A stretch of DNA of 6,557 nt from Burkholderia sp. (GCA_028292565.1 JAQGMD010000093.1:1-6557); one strand, 5' to 3'. Shown: positions 1 to 5,616, counted from the stretch's first letter. Notes: generated by a model from the letters alone, not told the origin. Translations and numbers: made by a program.

Positions 1-36
1 TTGCTTCGTTGTTGTCGGACATTTAAGCGTCAATAG

Positions 37-56
37 TGCCGTGCGTGCGCACGGTA
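37..56 (-). other. Hairpin downstream of the Sel1-repeat gene, possible weak terminator
   Basis: The arms CCGTGC (39-44) and GCACGG (49-54) pair perfectly around a 4-base loop, and one G-T and one T-A pair extend the stem outward. It lies about 15 bases past the stop codon of the minus-strand gene at 71-568, where a terminator would be expected. No run of T follows on the minus strand, so it is not a canonical rho-independent terminator. It could be an RNA-stabilising hairpin or a chance palindrome. Confidence 0.3.
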
Positions 57-70
57 TGCATTGCATCTGC

Positions 71-568
71 TCAAGTTGAGTTGCGCGGACACACTAACTT
101 CTGCGCGGTAAAGCTATCGCGCATGCTCTGCATCTGCACTTGCGAAATGGAATGACTATGCGCAGCCGCTTTGGAAAGCCACATAATGCCCAGGTTCTCG
201 TCTCTGGCGACCCCATTGCCGTCTATGTAACAACGTCCCAGCCAGTGCATGGCGTCTGCATAGTTTTGATCGGCAGCCAACTTCAGCCAATAGATGGCGC
301 TTTCAGGCTTGGCATAAGACATGAAAAGCAAGGCTAAGTCGTTTTGTGCTTCCGCATCGCCGTTATCCGCGTTCACGATCAGATCGTGATCTTTTGTATT
401 GATCTGTATGCACACGTACGGAATGATAGATTCGAGCTGCACCATGGCTTTTCCATACTTTGCATTATCGCCAGAGCGGGTCAACGTGCCATCGGCAATC
501 CATCGCCATAAGGTGCGCTCACTACGCGCTGTCAAGCTGACAGTTGAAGCAAGACTCACATATCGCAT
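71..568 (-). CDS. Small HTH-like / Sel1-repeat protein, divergent from the pilin genes
   Basis: A predicted soluble, probably cytoplasmic protein of 165 residues with no signal peptide or membrane segment. Residues about 10-31 (SLTARSERTLWRWIADG) look like the MerR/excisionase type of helix-turn-helix. Residues about 70-141 form two Sel1-like repeats: the first has AIYWLKLAA, the second has DAMHWLGRCYIDGNGV followed by GIMWLSKAAAHSH. Sel1 repeats are alpha/alpha units that mediate protein contacts. The reading frame is open to an ATG at 727. I chose the ATG at 566-568 because AAGGA lies five bases upstream, the fold begins there, and the longer start would overlap the sigma-54 promoter of the divergent pilin gene. 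A paralogue in the same orientation lies at 6141-6557. The product could regulate or service the pilin genes, but that is inferred only from position and the HTH-like segment. Confidence 0.8.
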   Translation of the reverse strand: MRYVSLASTVSLTARSERTLWRWIADGTLTRSGDNAKYGKAMVQLESIIPYVCIQINTKDHDLIVNADNGDAEAQNDLALLFMSYAKPESAIYWLKLAADQNYADAMHWLGRCYIDGNGVARDENLGIMWLSKAAAHSHSISQVQMQSMRDSFTAQKLVCPRNST

Positions 569-626
569 AACAATCCTTGCTGACACATAGTATTCCCCGC
601 CATTGGGAGACGGCATCGTAACTGAT

Positions 627-669
627 CTGTCAATAAAAGCAATGGCAGCATGGTTGCAGTGCCATAACG
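627..669 (+). promoter_or_regulatory. Upstream activator elements of pilin gene 1
   Basis: CTGTCAA (627-633), AATGGCA (641-647) and AGTGCCA (658-664) occur here. The last two contain an imperfectly spaced dyad, TGGCA-N12-TGCCA. All three recur with identical spacing upstream of the second pilin gene (1432-1469), each set ending 38 bases before a sigma-54 promoter. CTGTC fits the (C/G)TGTC core I recall for PilR sites at the Pseudomonas pilA promoter, and the position, about 65-100 bases before the predicted start of transcription, suits a sigma-54 enhancer-binding protein. PilR binding itself is inferred. Confidence 0.6.
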
Positions 670-702
670 CCTGCGGACCCACCAGTATCGCCATTTTACC
701 GC

Positions 703-718
703 TGGCACATGCGTTGCT
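703..718 (+). promoter_or_regulatory. Sigma-54 (RpoN) promoter of pilin gene 1
   Basis: TGGCAC, five bases, then TTGCT matches the sigma-54 consensus TGGCAC-N5-TTGCW at every fixed position. Transcription should begin near base 729, giving a leader of about 29 bases that contains the Shine-Dalgarno GGGAGG at 748-753. Sigma-54 control with the PilS/PilR two-component system is established for pilA in Pseudomonas and related bacteria. Confidence 0.9.
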
Positions 719-757
719 CGATGGCATTCGGTACGCTGCGCACTCTAGGGAGGAAAT

Positions 758-1231
758 ATGAAATTTGCCGGGTTAAGGCGACGGGTTCAAAGTGGCTTTA
801 CGCTCATTGAACTGATGATTGTTGTAGCAATTATTGGAGTTTTGGCAGCAATTGCGGTACCGACATATCAGGACTACACAGTCAAAGCGAAGGTCGCCAA
901 TGCGTTGAGTTCCGTTGATTCATTGAAGGTGGCAGTGGCACTGTGCTTGCACGAATCGGGTGAAGCAAACGGTTGCAACGCTGGTACAAGAGGGATTCCG
1001 ACGTTCACTTCAACCAAGGAAGTTGCGTCTACAAGCGTTGATGATGGGGTCATCACCGTGACCTTTGCCTCAGGCGTCGGTGTAGGGGTGAGTAACGGGA
1101 CTTTCACGATCAGCCCTAGCGAAGGCGAGGATCAGGCCAGGCTTGTCTGGACATTTGCGGCAGGCGGTCGTAATCCGGTATTGAACCCGGCAGCATTAGC
1201 TGCGATCCGAAAAAATAATGTCGGCACCTGA
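758..1231 (+). CDS. pilA: Type IVa prepilin (pilin 1), PilA-like
   Basis: A 157-residue type IV pilin precursor, the subunit of a retractable surface fibre used in twitching, adhesion and DNA uptake. The 13-residue basic leader ends in Gly13 before [10 protein letters not shown], so PilD would cleave Gly13/Phe14 and N-methylate the Phe. Glu at mature position 5 and the hydrophobic segment to about residue 35 are intact. The only two cysteines, Cys63 and Cys73, are ten residues apart in the middle of the chain, not near the C-terminus as in the classic Pseudomonas disulfide loop. The protein ends KNNVGT. By eye it is a little under 60 percent identical to the pilin at 1588-2064. The strong ribosome site GGGAGG five bases from the ATG and the sigma-54 promoter indicate a high-output gene. 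It has its own terminator. Which of the two copies is the main subunit cannot be told. Confidence 0.95.
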   Translation: MKFAGLRRRVQSGFTLIELMIVVAIIGVLAAIAVPTYQDYTVKAKVANALSSVDSLKVAVALCLHESGEANGCNAGTRGIPTFTSTKEVASTSVDDGVITVTFASGVGVGVSNGTFTISPSEGEDQARLVWTFAAGGRNPVLNPAALAAIRKNNVGT

Positions 1232-1256
1232 ACATTTAGCATATAGCCAATTGGAG

Positions 1257-1280
1257 ACCCCACATCACGTGGGGTTTTTT
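1257..1280 (+). terminator. Rho-independent terminator of pilin gene 1
   Basis: The perfect 7-bp stem ACCCCAC / GTGGGGT closes a 5-base loop and runs into six T residues (1275-1280). It starts 25 bases after the pilin stop codon. The same stem sequence, with a different loop, terminates the second pilin gene. Confidence 0.93.
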
Positions 1281-1431
1281 ATGCTGGGCCTCGAGTTGCA
1301 TATGACTTCTCAGGGGTGTTCCAGAAGGCGCCTCGTGTTACTTAAAGAGCGAATCGGTCGGCCAGTGACGCACAGGTACCGCTGCTGGCATGGAATATTC
1401 CCCGTCAATTCGCGACGTCACTTCTACGACA

Positions 1432-1469
1432 CTGTCAAAAATCACAATGGCACGACGACTAGAGTGCCA
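1432..1469 (+). promoter_or_regulatory. Upstream activator elements of pilin gene 2
   Basis: CTGTCAA (1432-1438), AATGGCA (1446-1452) and AGTGCCA (1463-1469) repeat the arrangement at 627-664 with the same offsets of 14 and 31 bases. They again end 38 bases before the sigma-54 promoter. Here the dyad is longer, TGGCAC-N10-GTGCCA. The sequence between the elements has diverged, so conservation of the elements and spacing suggests binding by a common activator, most simply PilR. Confidence 0.6.
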
Positions 1470-1507
1470 AAAAAACCGCGTCCAAGCCGCGACCCGCATT
1501 CCAACGT

Positions 1508-1523
1508 TGGCACAGCGCTTGCT
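1508..1523 (+). promoter_or_regulatory. Sigma-54 (RpoN) promoter of pilin gene 2
   Basis: TGGCAC-N5-TTGCT matches the sigma-54 consensus at all fixed positions. Transcription should start near 1534, giving a leader of about 54 bases, roughly 25 longer than that of pilin gene 1. The Shine-Dalgarno AAGGGGGG lies at 1576-1583. Confidence 0.9.
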
Positions 1524-1587
1524 GCATAGAAAGTAAGCGGCGCAAACGCGTGCTCGCGACACTGGTAAACACTTTAAGGGGGGAAAT

Positions 1588-2064
1588 ATGAAATTCGCTC
1601 AAATGAAGCAACAGGCGCAGAAAGGCTTTACTCTTATCGAACTGATGATCGTCGTCGCGATCATTGGCATTCTGGCGGCAGTGGCACTCCCGGCGTATCA
1701 GGACTACACAGTAAAAGCGAAGATCGGAAACGCGCTGACCTCAATCGGCTCACTGAAAACAGCCGCTGCAATGTGCATACAGGAACATGGCGGAGTCACT
1801 GGCTGCGATACCAGCGCCCGTGGTATTCCCGTTTTCACTGCTACCAAGGAAGTCTCAGGAGCAGCGGTTGATGAAGGCGTGATCACTGTCACAATGGCTA
1901 GTGGCATCGATGCGGCTAAGGTGGACGGTAAGAGCTTTACCCTCACCCCCAGCAATGTTGCTGACCAAACTACGATCGTCTGGACGATTAATGCCGCAGC
2001 TATTAATGGTATCACCCACCCAGCCGCACTTGCCGTGCTTAGGAAAAATAACATCGGCACCTAA
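1588..2064 (+). CDS. pilA: Type IVa prepilin (pilin 2), PilA-like
   Basis: A 158-residue type IV pilin precursor. The leader of 13 residues ends in Lys-Gly before [10 protein letters not shown], with cleavage expected at Gly13/Phe14. Mature Glu5 and the N-terminal helix are intact. Cys63 and Cys73 occupy the same places as in pilin 1, and the protein ends KNNIGT. The N-terminal half and blocks such as RGIP, TKEV and GVITVT are shared with pilin 1, while the region around residues 105-145 differs most. This is the usual pattern for pilins: conserved assembly core, variable surface. The gene has its own sigma-54 promoter, strong ribosome site and terminator. Tandem pilin genes in which one copy modulates the other are known in Pseudomonas stutzeri (pilAI/pilAII). 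Whether these two form mixed fibres, or are used under different conditions, cannot be told from sequence. Confidence 0.95.
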   Translation: MKFAQMKQQAQKGFTLIELMIVVAIIGILAAVALPAYQDYTVKAKIGNALTSIGSLKTAAAMCIQEHGGVTGCDTSARGIPVFTATKEVSGAAVDEGVITVTMASGIDAAKVDGKSFTLTPSNVADQTTIVWTINAAAINGITHPAALAVLRKNNIGT

Positions 2065-2091
2065 TTCAGTTACTTGGTTGGCTTGATGTGT

Positions 2092-2115
2092 ACCCCACTT
2101 CGGTGGGGTTTTTTT
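2092..2115 (+). terminator. Rho-independent terminator of pilin gene 2
   Basis: The perfect 7-bp stem ACCCCAC / GTGGGGT with a TTCG tetraloop leads into seven T residues (2109-2115), beginning 27 bases after the pilin stop. It separates the pilin from the downstream ligase, so the ligase is expressed either by read-through or from its own promoter in the next 155 bases, where I see no convincing one. Confidence 0.95.
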
Positions 2116-2271
2116 ATGTGGCTAGCGCATTCGTCATGCCGTCGGCGGTCGAAGCGGTTAAGCCGATTTCCGCGCCGCAGTTACATGGCGAACAAGGCGA
2201 TTACAGAGCACCACCGTTGAATTCGTCACTCCGGCCGTACATACATTGGCGGCCTCAGATTCTGTCGACAT

Positions 2272-3786
2272 ATGAAAAACCAGATTCAGTACCGTCTGTC
2301 GCAACTAATACAATTTCCGATCGTATTCGCGATAGTCGTTGTGGCAGCTACGTTTGTGCCCAGCATTCATTGGTCCGAAATCAGTTCTCACGACAACCAT
2401 CGTATTGTTCAAGTGCTCGTAGCAATAGTCGGTGGCATTGTCGTCGTGCGTCGGCTCATTCGTCATTCGAGCATTCCTTCTCTGTTCGGAAACGCATCGC
2501 TGATTCTTTTGGGCTTTTTTTGCCTTGGCTTATGGTCCGGACTCCTCGCATGGTCGGTTCCGCATGCCATGTTTGAGTGGGCAAACTTCGGTCTGCTGGT
2601 TGGCCTGGCATGGCTTGTCGCGGCCACGATGGACGGGGCAAAGACCGGCCTGCTTGACCGCGTGTTACTCATAGTCGGCATCGGGTGTGCACTCTATGTA
2701 TTCTCTTGGTCGATAGTGTATGTATCGTGGCAAATCGTGGGCGATCAACCGAACTGGTCGACCCTCATCGCAGGCTTCGATAACTATCGGTTCTTCAATC
2801 ATGTCCAGACAGTGACCTTGCCGCTATTGGCGCTGCTTGTCGTACGACGCCGGCAGTCTACTGGAAGGTTGGCGATGCGACACCCGAGTACTCTCGTCAG
2901 CTTGTTGCAGCGACACTGTGCCGGTTTTTGGTGGGGCATTCTCATCCTATGGTGGACGCTGTTTTTAGTTACGGCCGGACGCGGCACCTTTCTTGGGCTC
3001 TTCGCCGGTCTTGTAATGGCGCTGGTATGGCGTGGAAGACTTGCATTGGAATGGTGTCGCTTGGTGGCATCGACGTTCGTTGTCGGTCTGATTGTCTATC
3101 TGGTGCTCTACACTCTCGTCCCGATGGCGGCGGGCGCGAAACCGTTCGGGCTTCTGCAGGAAGTGGCAACCAGAACCGTCACCAATCCTACTTCGGATCG
3201 TTTGGCACTTTGGAACCGCGCGATACAAATGATTATCGAGCGCCCGCTGCTCGGCACCGGGCCCCTCCACTTCGCTCACTACGGACGCGACATCATGAAT
3301 GGCGCGCATCCGCACAACTGGGCGCTCCAGATAAGCTCGGAATGGGGAGTGCCGGCATTCTTATGTCTGGCCACTGTCCTCGTGATTGCGCTGCGCGCCT
3401 TGCTTCGCACCGGGCGCGCCATCAAAGCGGACGATGCGCCCAATCAGGCGATACTGGCAACATGGTTAGCGACTCTTGTTGCAATCATTGTTGATGGCCT
3501 GGTATCTGGCCTGCTCGTTATGCCCTCGAGTCAACTATGGATCGCGCTGTATGCCGGTTGCGCATGGGGCTGGACGCGATCGTTTTCGAGCCCGGATACC
3601 CTGGCGGCGCATCATCGTATGCACGCCGGCCAACGATATGCAGCAGCGGTTGGCATTGTTCTCCTGATGTTTTTTGCCGGACGAGGTCTCTGGCCGGAAA
3701 TCAAAGATTTGCCGGCGCACGAAGAGAAGATTCAGAACGAGGGCTTGAAATACGGCTCTGACAGAATGTTTCCCCGCATATGGTGA
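2272..3786 (+). CDS. Wzy_C-family O-oligosaccharyltransferase, probable pilin glycosylation ligase (TfpO/PglL type)
   Basis: A 504-residue polytopic inner-membrane protein with roughly ten or more hydrophobic segments. Enzymes of this family move a glycan from undecaprenyl diphosphate to Ser/Thr of a pilin (TfpO, PglL) or to lipid A core (WaaL) on the periplasmic side. Family hallmarks are visible: FDNYRFFNHVQT at 169-180, typical of PglL/TfpO-like members; TAGRGTFLG at 234-242 with Arg237; and the large periplasmic loop with LWNRAIQMIIERPLLGTGP at 313-331 and AHPHNW at 345-350, which carries the expected essential His (His346/His348). The C-terminal PRIW resembles the conserved end of the family. 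Position directly after two pilin genes matches tfpO next to pilA in Pseudomonas and Acinetobacter. The ATG at 2272 is the first Met after an in-frame stop at 2218, but its Shine-Dalgarno sequence is weak, suggesting low expression. The exact acceptor, and a ligase versus polymerase role, are inferred. Confidence 0.85.
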   Translation: MKNQIQYRLSQLIQFPIVFAIVVVAATFVPSIHWSEISSHDNHRIVQVLVAIVGGIVVVRRLIRHSSIPSLFGNASLILLGFFCLGLWSGLLAWSVPHAMFEWANFGLLVGLAWLVAATMDGAKTGLLDRVLLIVGIGCALYVFSWSIVYVSWQIVGDQPNWSTLIAGFDNYRFFNHVQTVTLPLLALLVVRRRQSTGRLAMRHPSTLVSLLQRHCAGFWWGILILWWTLFLVTAGRGTFLGLFAGLVMALVWRGRLALEWCRLVASTFVVGLIVYLVLYTLVPMAAGAKPFGLLQEVATRTVTNPTSDRLALWNRAIQMIIERPLLGTGPLHFAHYGRDIMNGAHPHNWALQISSEWGVPAFLCLATVLVIALRALLRTGRAIKADDAPNQAILATWLATLVAIIVDGLVSGLLVMPSSQLWIALYAGCAWGWTRSFSSPDTLAAHHRMHAGQRYAAAVGIVLLMFFAGRGLWPEIKDLPAHEEKIQNEGLKYGSDRMFPRIW

Positions 3787-3906
3787 TCAGGATACTTTTC
3801 AAGCTCCGCGCAAAACTCTAAGGCGCTCATGACGAAAGTGCGCAGCAGGCCGCAGAATTCCCGAGTAACTCGCGCCTCTTCCCGCCGTAAGCTGCGATGT
3901 ATTAGT

Positions 3907-3982
3907 TGGTGCCAGCTGAAGGACTCGAACCCCCTACCTGATGATTACAAATCACCCGCTCTACCCGTTGAGCTAAGCCGGC
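3907..3982 (-). tRNA. tRNA-Thr (anticodon UGU)
   Basis: The minus strand folds into a complete cloverleaf of 76 bases including an encoded 3' CCA. The acceptor stem is GCCGGCT / AGCTGGC with one G-T pair. The D arm is GCTC / GAGC. The anticodon stem GGTGA / TCATC encloses loop TTTGTAA with anticodon TGT. The T arm is GGGGG-TTCGAGT-CCTTC. Discriminator A73 agrees with threonine tRNAs. The 3' end faces the ligase gene and the 5' end faces the TraK-like operon. It stands alone, with no neighbouring tRNA. Confidence 0.97.
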
Positions 3983-4140
3983 ACTGAATACTAAGAATAG
4001 GCTCTCCGAACCAACCACGGTTTAATGTAAAACAACCAGCATTCATCATCTGATCCGCGCGGAAAAGAACGCGCGCTCCAGTGGCACCTGAGTCTCTCCA
4101 AATTGATTTCCTGTCAGGGCTTGTTCAAACGTGTTGCATT

Positions 4141-4153
4141 CGCGTTGAACGCG
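4141..4153. repeat. Near-perfect palindrome CGCGTTGAACGCG
   Basis: Arms of six bases (CGCGTT/AACGCG) pair around a single central G. It is the tightest dyad in the spacer and could be a protein-binding site. No second copy with the same sequence was seen, and chance is not excluded. Confidence 0.35.
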
Positions 4154-4285
4154 CATCGCCTGAATATGATGATCGGCAAAGCAATTGCCCGGCCGACGTC
4201 TCGCCCGACCAACCGCGTCCCGGCAACTAATGCCAGACAGCAGTTGTCAGACACCTGATGAGGCATGTGCTCGGCGCAGCAAATC

Positions 4286-4390
4286 GCAACATAGTTGCAA
4301 CAAAGTAGAACAAAAAATTAACCAGAACTAGCAAATGATGAACGCGAACAAACTAGATACATCAGTAAATTATCGAAACATAACAAAGTT
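4286..4390. repeat. A-rich block with AACAAA iterations and a GCAAC/GTTGC dyad
   Basis: AACAAA starts at 4299, 4309, 4347 and 4382; the first and last copies extend to AACAAAGT. The dyad GCAAC-ATA-GTTGC (4286-4298) opens the block. Iterated short repeats upstream of a plasmid-type DNA-binding protein gene resemble the reiterated sites bound by StbA or by partition proteins, but spacing is irregular (10, 38, 35), so this is a weak case. Confidence 0.35.
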
Positions 4391-4422
4391 TCATTGACCT
4401 ATTAGCGCGTATTGGACATCAT
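4375..4422 (+). promoter_or_regulatory. Possible promoter and operator of the TraKLM-like operon
   Basis: TTGACC (4394-4399) matches five of six bases of a sigma-70 -35 box; 17 bases on, CATCAT (4417-4422) is only a poor -10 box. The perfect dyad GAAAC-N8-GTTTC (4375-4392) abuts the -35 box and would be well placed for autorepression by the first gene product, as known for TraK/StbA-type proteins. Confidence 0.35.
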
Positions 4423-4447
4423 GTGCGCCTCTTTGTACGGGGTAAAT

Positions 4448-4927
4448 ATGGATACGACCGGAGTCGCGGCCAAGCTGCGCGAGCTCGCCACTGGTAATGA
4501 ACAGCGAAAGGAAATTGCAAAATTACGGGCAGTATTCGACGACGTCGAGGCGGCTCTTGCAGCAGGCGTGAAACGTGCAGCCGTTCTGGAAGTGTTGCGC
4601 GAAGGCGGTCTGAAGATGAACCAGGGCACATTCGACACCCAGGTCTACCGCATCAGGCAAAGCCGCAAGGCGGCCATCGCAAAGTCGACAGCGGAAAAAG
4701 TCGACAAGAAGCCAAGCACTCAGGCGACTCCGGCGACTCCGGCAAATGGAACGACAGTGCCCGTCATGGACGACGCCACGGCCACTGACAAAGGCGATCC
4801 GATAACAGCGAAAGACGCTGAAGTCCGTTATCCCGATATCGAACAAGCCCAGGAAAAAGCGCGCCGCTATATCAGCGGACCACTGGACTTCGACCTGGAC
4901 AACTTATTTAAAAAAGGTAATCAATGA
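4448..4927 (+). CDS. TraK/StbA-like DNA-binding protein
   Basis: A soluble protein of 159 residues. Residues about 18-78 are helical and rich in charged groups: KLRAVFDDVEAALAAG, then a segment ending in REGGLKMNQGTFDTQVYRIR. I recognise the pattern of RP4 TraK (DVEAALASG...RETGKVKFSYETFRSHARR, from memory), an oriT-binding protein, and of plasmid StbA-type proteins: a helical unit followed by a basic helix. Residues about 80-125 are a Lys/Pro/Thr/Ala-rich linker, and a short conserved-looking tail GPLDFDLDNLFKKG closes the protein, as in TraK. An upstream TTG at 4412 is in frame, but the ATG at 4448 has GGGG five to eight bases before it and starts the folded region. The stop overlaps the next start (ATGA). 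With the downstream genes it forms a TraK-TraL-TraM-like operon. Expected roles are binding to repeats upstream, autoregulation and DNA transfer or segregation; these are inferred. Confidence 0.75.
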   Translation: MDTTGVAAKLRELATGNEQRKEIAKLRAVFDDVEAALAAGVKRAAVLEVLREGGLKMNQGTFDTQVYRIRQSRKAAIAKSTAEKVDKKPSTQATPATPANGTTVPVMDDATATDKGDPITAKDAEVRYPDIEQAQEKARRYISGPLDFDLDNLFKKGNQ

Positions 4928-5616
4928 AAGTCGCAATCGTGAATTATTCAGGCAATGTGGGCAAGACCACGATCGCCCGTCACCTGATGCAGCCTCGGAT
5001 GAACAATGCCGAAATCTTTGCAGTGGAAACCATCAATGCGGATGCCGGCAACAATCCCACCCGCGGCAAGGAATTCATTGAGACCCAAATCAAAATGGCG
5101 CTGGTTGATGACGCAATCTGCGATATCGGCTCGTCCAACATCGAGCAGGTCATTCACATCATGGCGCAGAACCCCGGTTCGCATGAAGACTTCGATTTCT
5201 TCGTGATCCCGGTGACGCCATCGCCCAAGCAGCAGCGTGACACGATTTCAACCATCGAGGCCCTGTCCGGGTTAGGCGTGCCGGCAAACAAAATCCGCGT
5301 TCTCTTTAACCAGGTGGATCTTGGCGACAAGACAGAGAACGTGTTCTCCGGCCTGTTCGAATATCAGAAGTCCGAGGAACGCTTCACGATCCGGCCGGAT
5401 GCGGTCATCCACAGCAACCCGTTGTATCCCAAGCTGGCCAACACGAAAACCGGTGTGTCAGAAATTATCGCGGATAAAACCGACTACAAAGAAAAAGGCA
5501 AGGCGGCCAAGGATCCAGCTGAAAAATTGCGCTGTGCGCAAATGCTTGCGCTCCAGCGCGGCGCCGCCGGCGTGATCACGGAGCTGGACAATGTTTACAA
5601 GGCGGTCTTCGCGTAA
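4924..5616 (+). CDS. stbB: StbB/TraL-like ParA-superfamily P-loop ATPase
   Basis: A soluble 230-residue ATPase of the ParA/MinD superfamily. Residues 1-17 give a beta strand and the P-loop YSGNVGKTT (Lys14). The Walker A' equivalent is AICDIGSSN at 64-72 with Asp67, FFVIPVTPSPKQQRDT lies at 92-107, and RVLFNQVD at 125-132 is the nucleotide-base contact strand. The start NYSGNVGKTTIARHL followed by PRMNNAEIFAVE is characteristic of StbB-family proteins as I remember them. The usual ParA P-loop is KGGVGKTT; here Ser9 replaces the signature Lys and Asn11 the second Gly. In R388, StbB is needed for conjugation and acts with StbA in plasmid positioning; RP4 TraL is the positional counterpart. It overlaps the upstream gene by four bases and the downstream gene by one, so translation is probably coupled. 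Confidence 0.85.
   Translation: MKVAIVNYSGNVGKTTIARHLMQPRMNNAEIFAVETINADAGNNPTRGKEFIETQIKMALVDDAICDIGSSNIEQVIHIMAQNPGSHEDFDFFVIPVTPSPKQQRDTISTIEALSGLGVPANKIRVLFNQVDLGDKTENVFSGLFEYQKSEERFTIRPDAVIHSNPLYPKLANTKTGVSEIIADKTDYKEKGKAAKDPAEKLRCAQMLALQRGAAGVITELDNVYKAVFA

Larger units (their letters stand above)
3983..4447. other. 465-base gene-free spacer with many short inverted repeats, possible oriT or operator region
   Basis: No convincing coding sequence lies between the tRNA and the TraK-like gene. The left part has mixed composition and contains several perfect short dyads: CGCGC/GCGCG (4056-4075), CGCGTT-G-AACGCG (4141-4153), GGCAA/TTGCC (4175-4189) and GACA/TGTC (4236-4248). From about 4281 the plus strand becomes A-rich and holds GCAAC-ATA-GTTGC, GAAAC-N8-GTTTC and four copies of AACAAA. 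On RP4 and R388 the equivalent position next to traK/stbA contains oriT and the binding sites of TraK/StbA. An oriT, partition site or autoregulated promoter would fit, but none is proven. Confidence 0.4.

Noticed and set aside
569..727. N-terminal extension of the left Sel1-repeat gene up to the ATG at 727
   Set aside because: The extension overlaps the sigma-54 promoter of the divergent pilin gene and adds no recognisable domain, whereas the ATG at 568 has a good Shine-Dalgarno sequence and begins the HTH-like segment.
1281..1507. Open frames on both strands between the two pilin genes
   Set aside because: They are short, lack ribosome sites and domains, and overlap the regulatory region of pilin gene 2. 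The stretch is best read as promoter-proximal non-coding DNA.
1704..2060. Minus-strand open frame of 118 codons antisense to pilin gene 2
   Set aside because: It is the reverse-strand shadow of a clear pilin gene, and its apparent hydrophobicity comes from the complementary codons.
2088..2576. Plus-strand open frame of 162 codons overlapping the start of the ligase gene
   Set aside because: It begins within the pilin terminator, has low-complexity Ser/Arg-rich content with no recognisable domain, and overlaps a well-supported membrane protein gene in another frame.
2928..3494. Plus-strand open frame of 188 codons inside the ligase gene
   Set aside because: It lies wholly within the ligase in another frame, has an Arg/Ser/His-rich composition typical of frame shadows, and has no ribosome site.
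4081..4100. Possible attachment-site copy of the tRNA-Thr 3' end (GTGGCACCTGAGTC)
   Set aside because: Only scattered bases agree with the tRNA end and the order breaks after a few positions, so it is not a credible att repeat.
4705..4745. Tandem GCGACTCCG repeat as a possible binding site or phase-variable tract
   Set aside because: Only two 9-base copies exist and they encode the Pro/Thr/Ala-rich linker of the TraK-like protein, so a simple coding explanation suffices.
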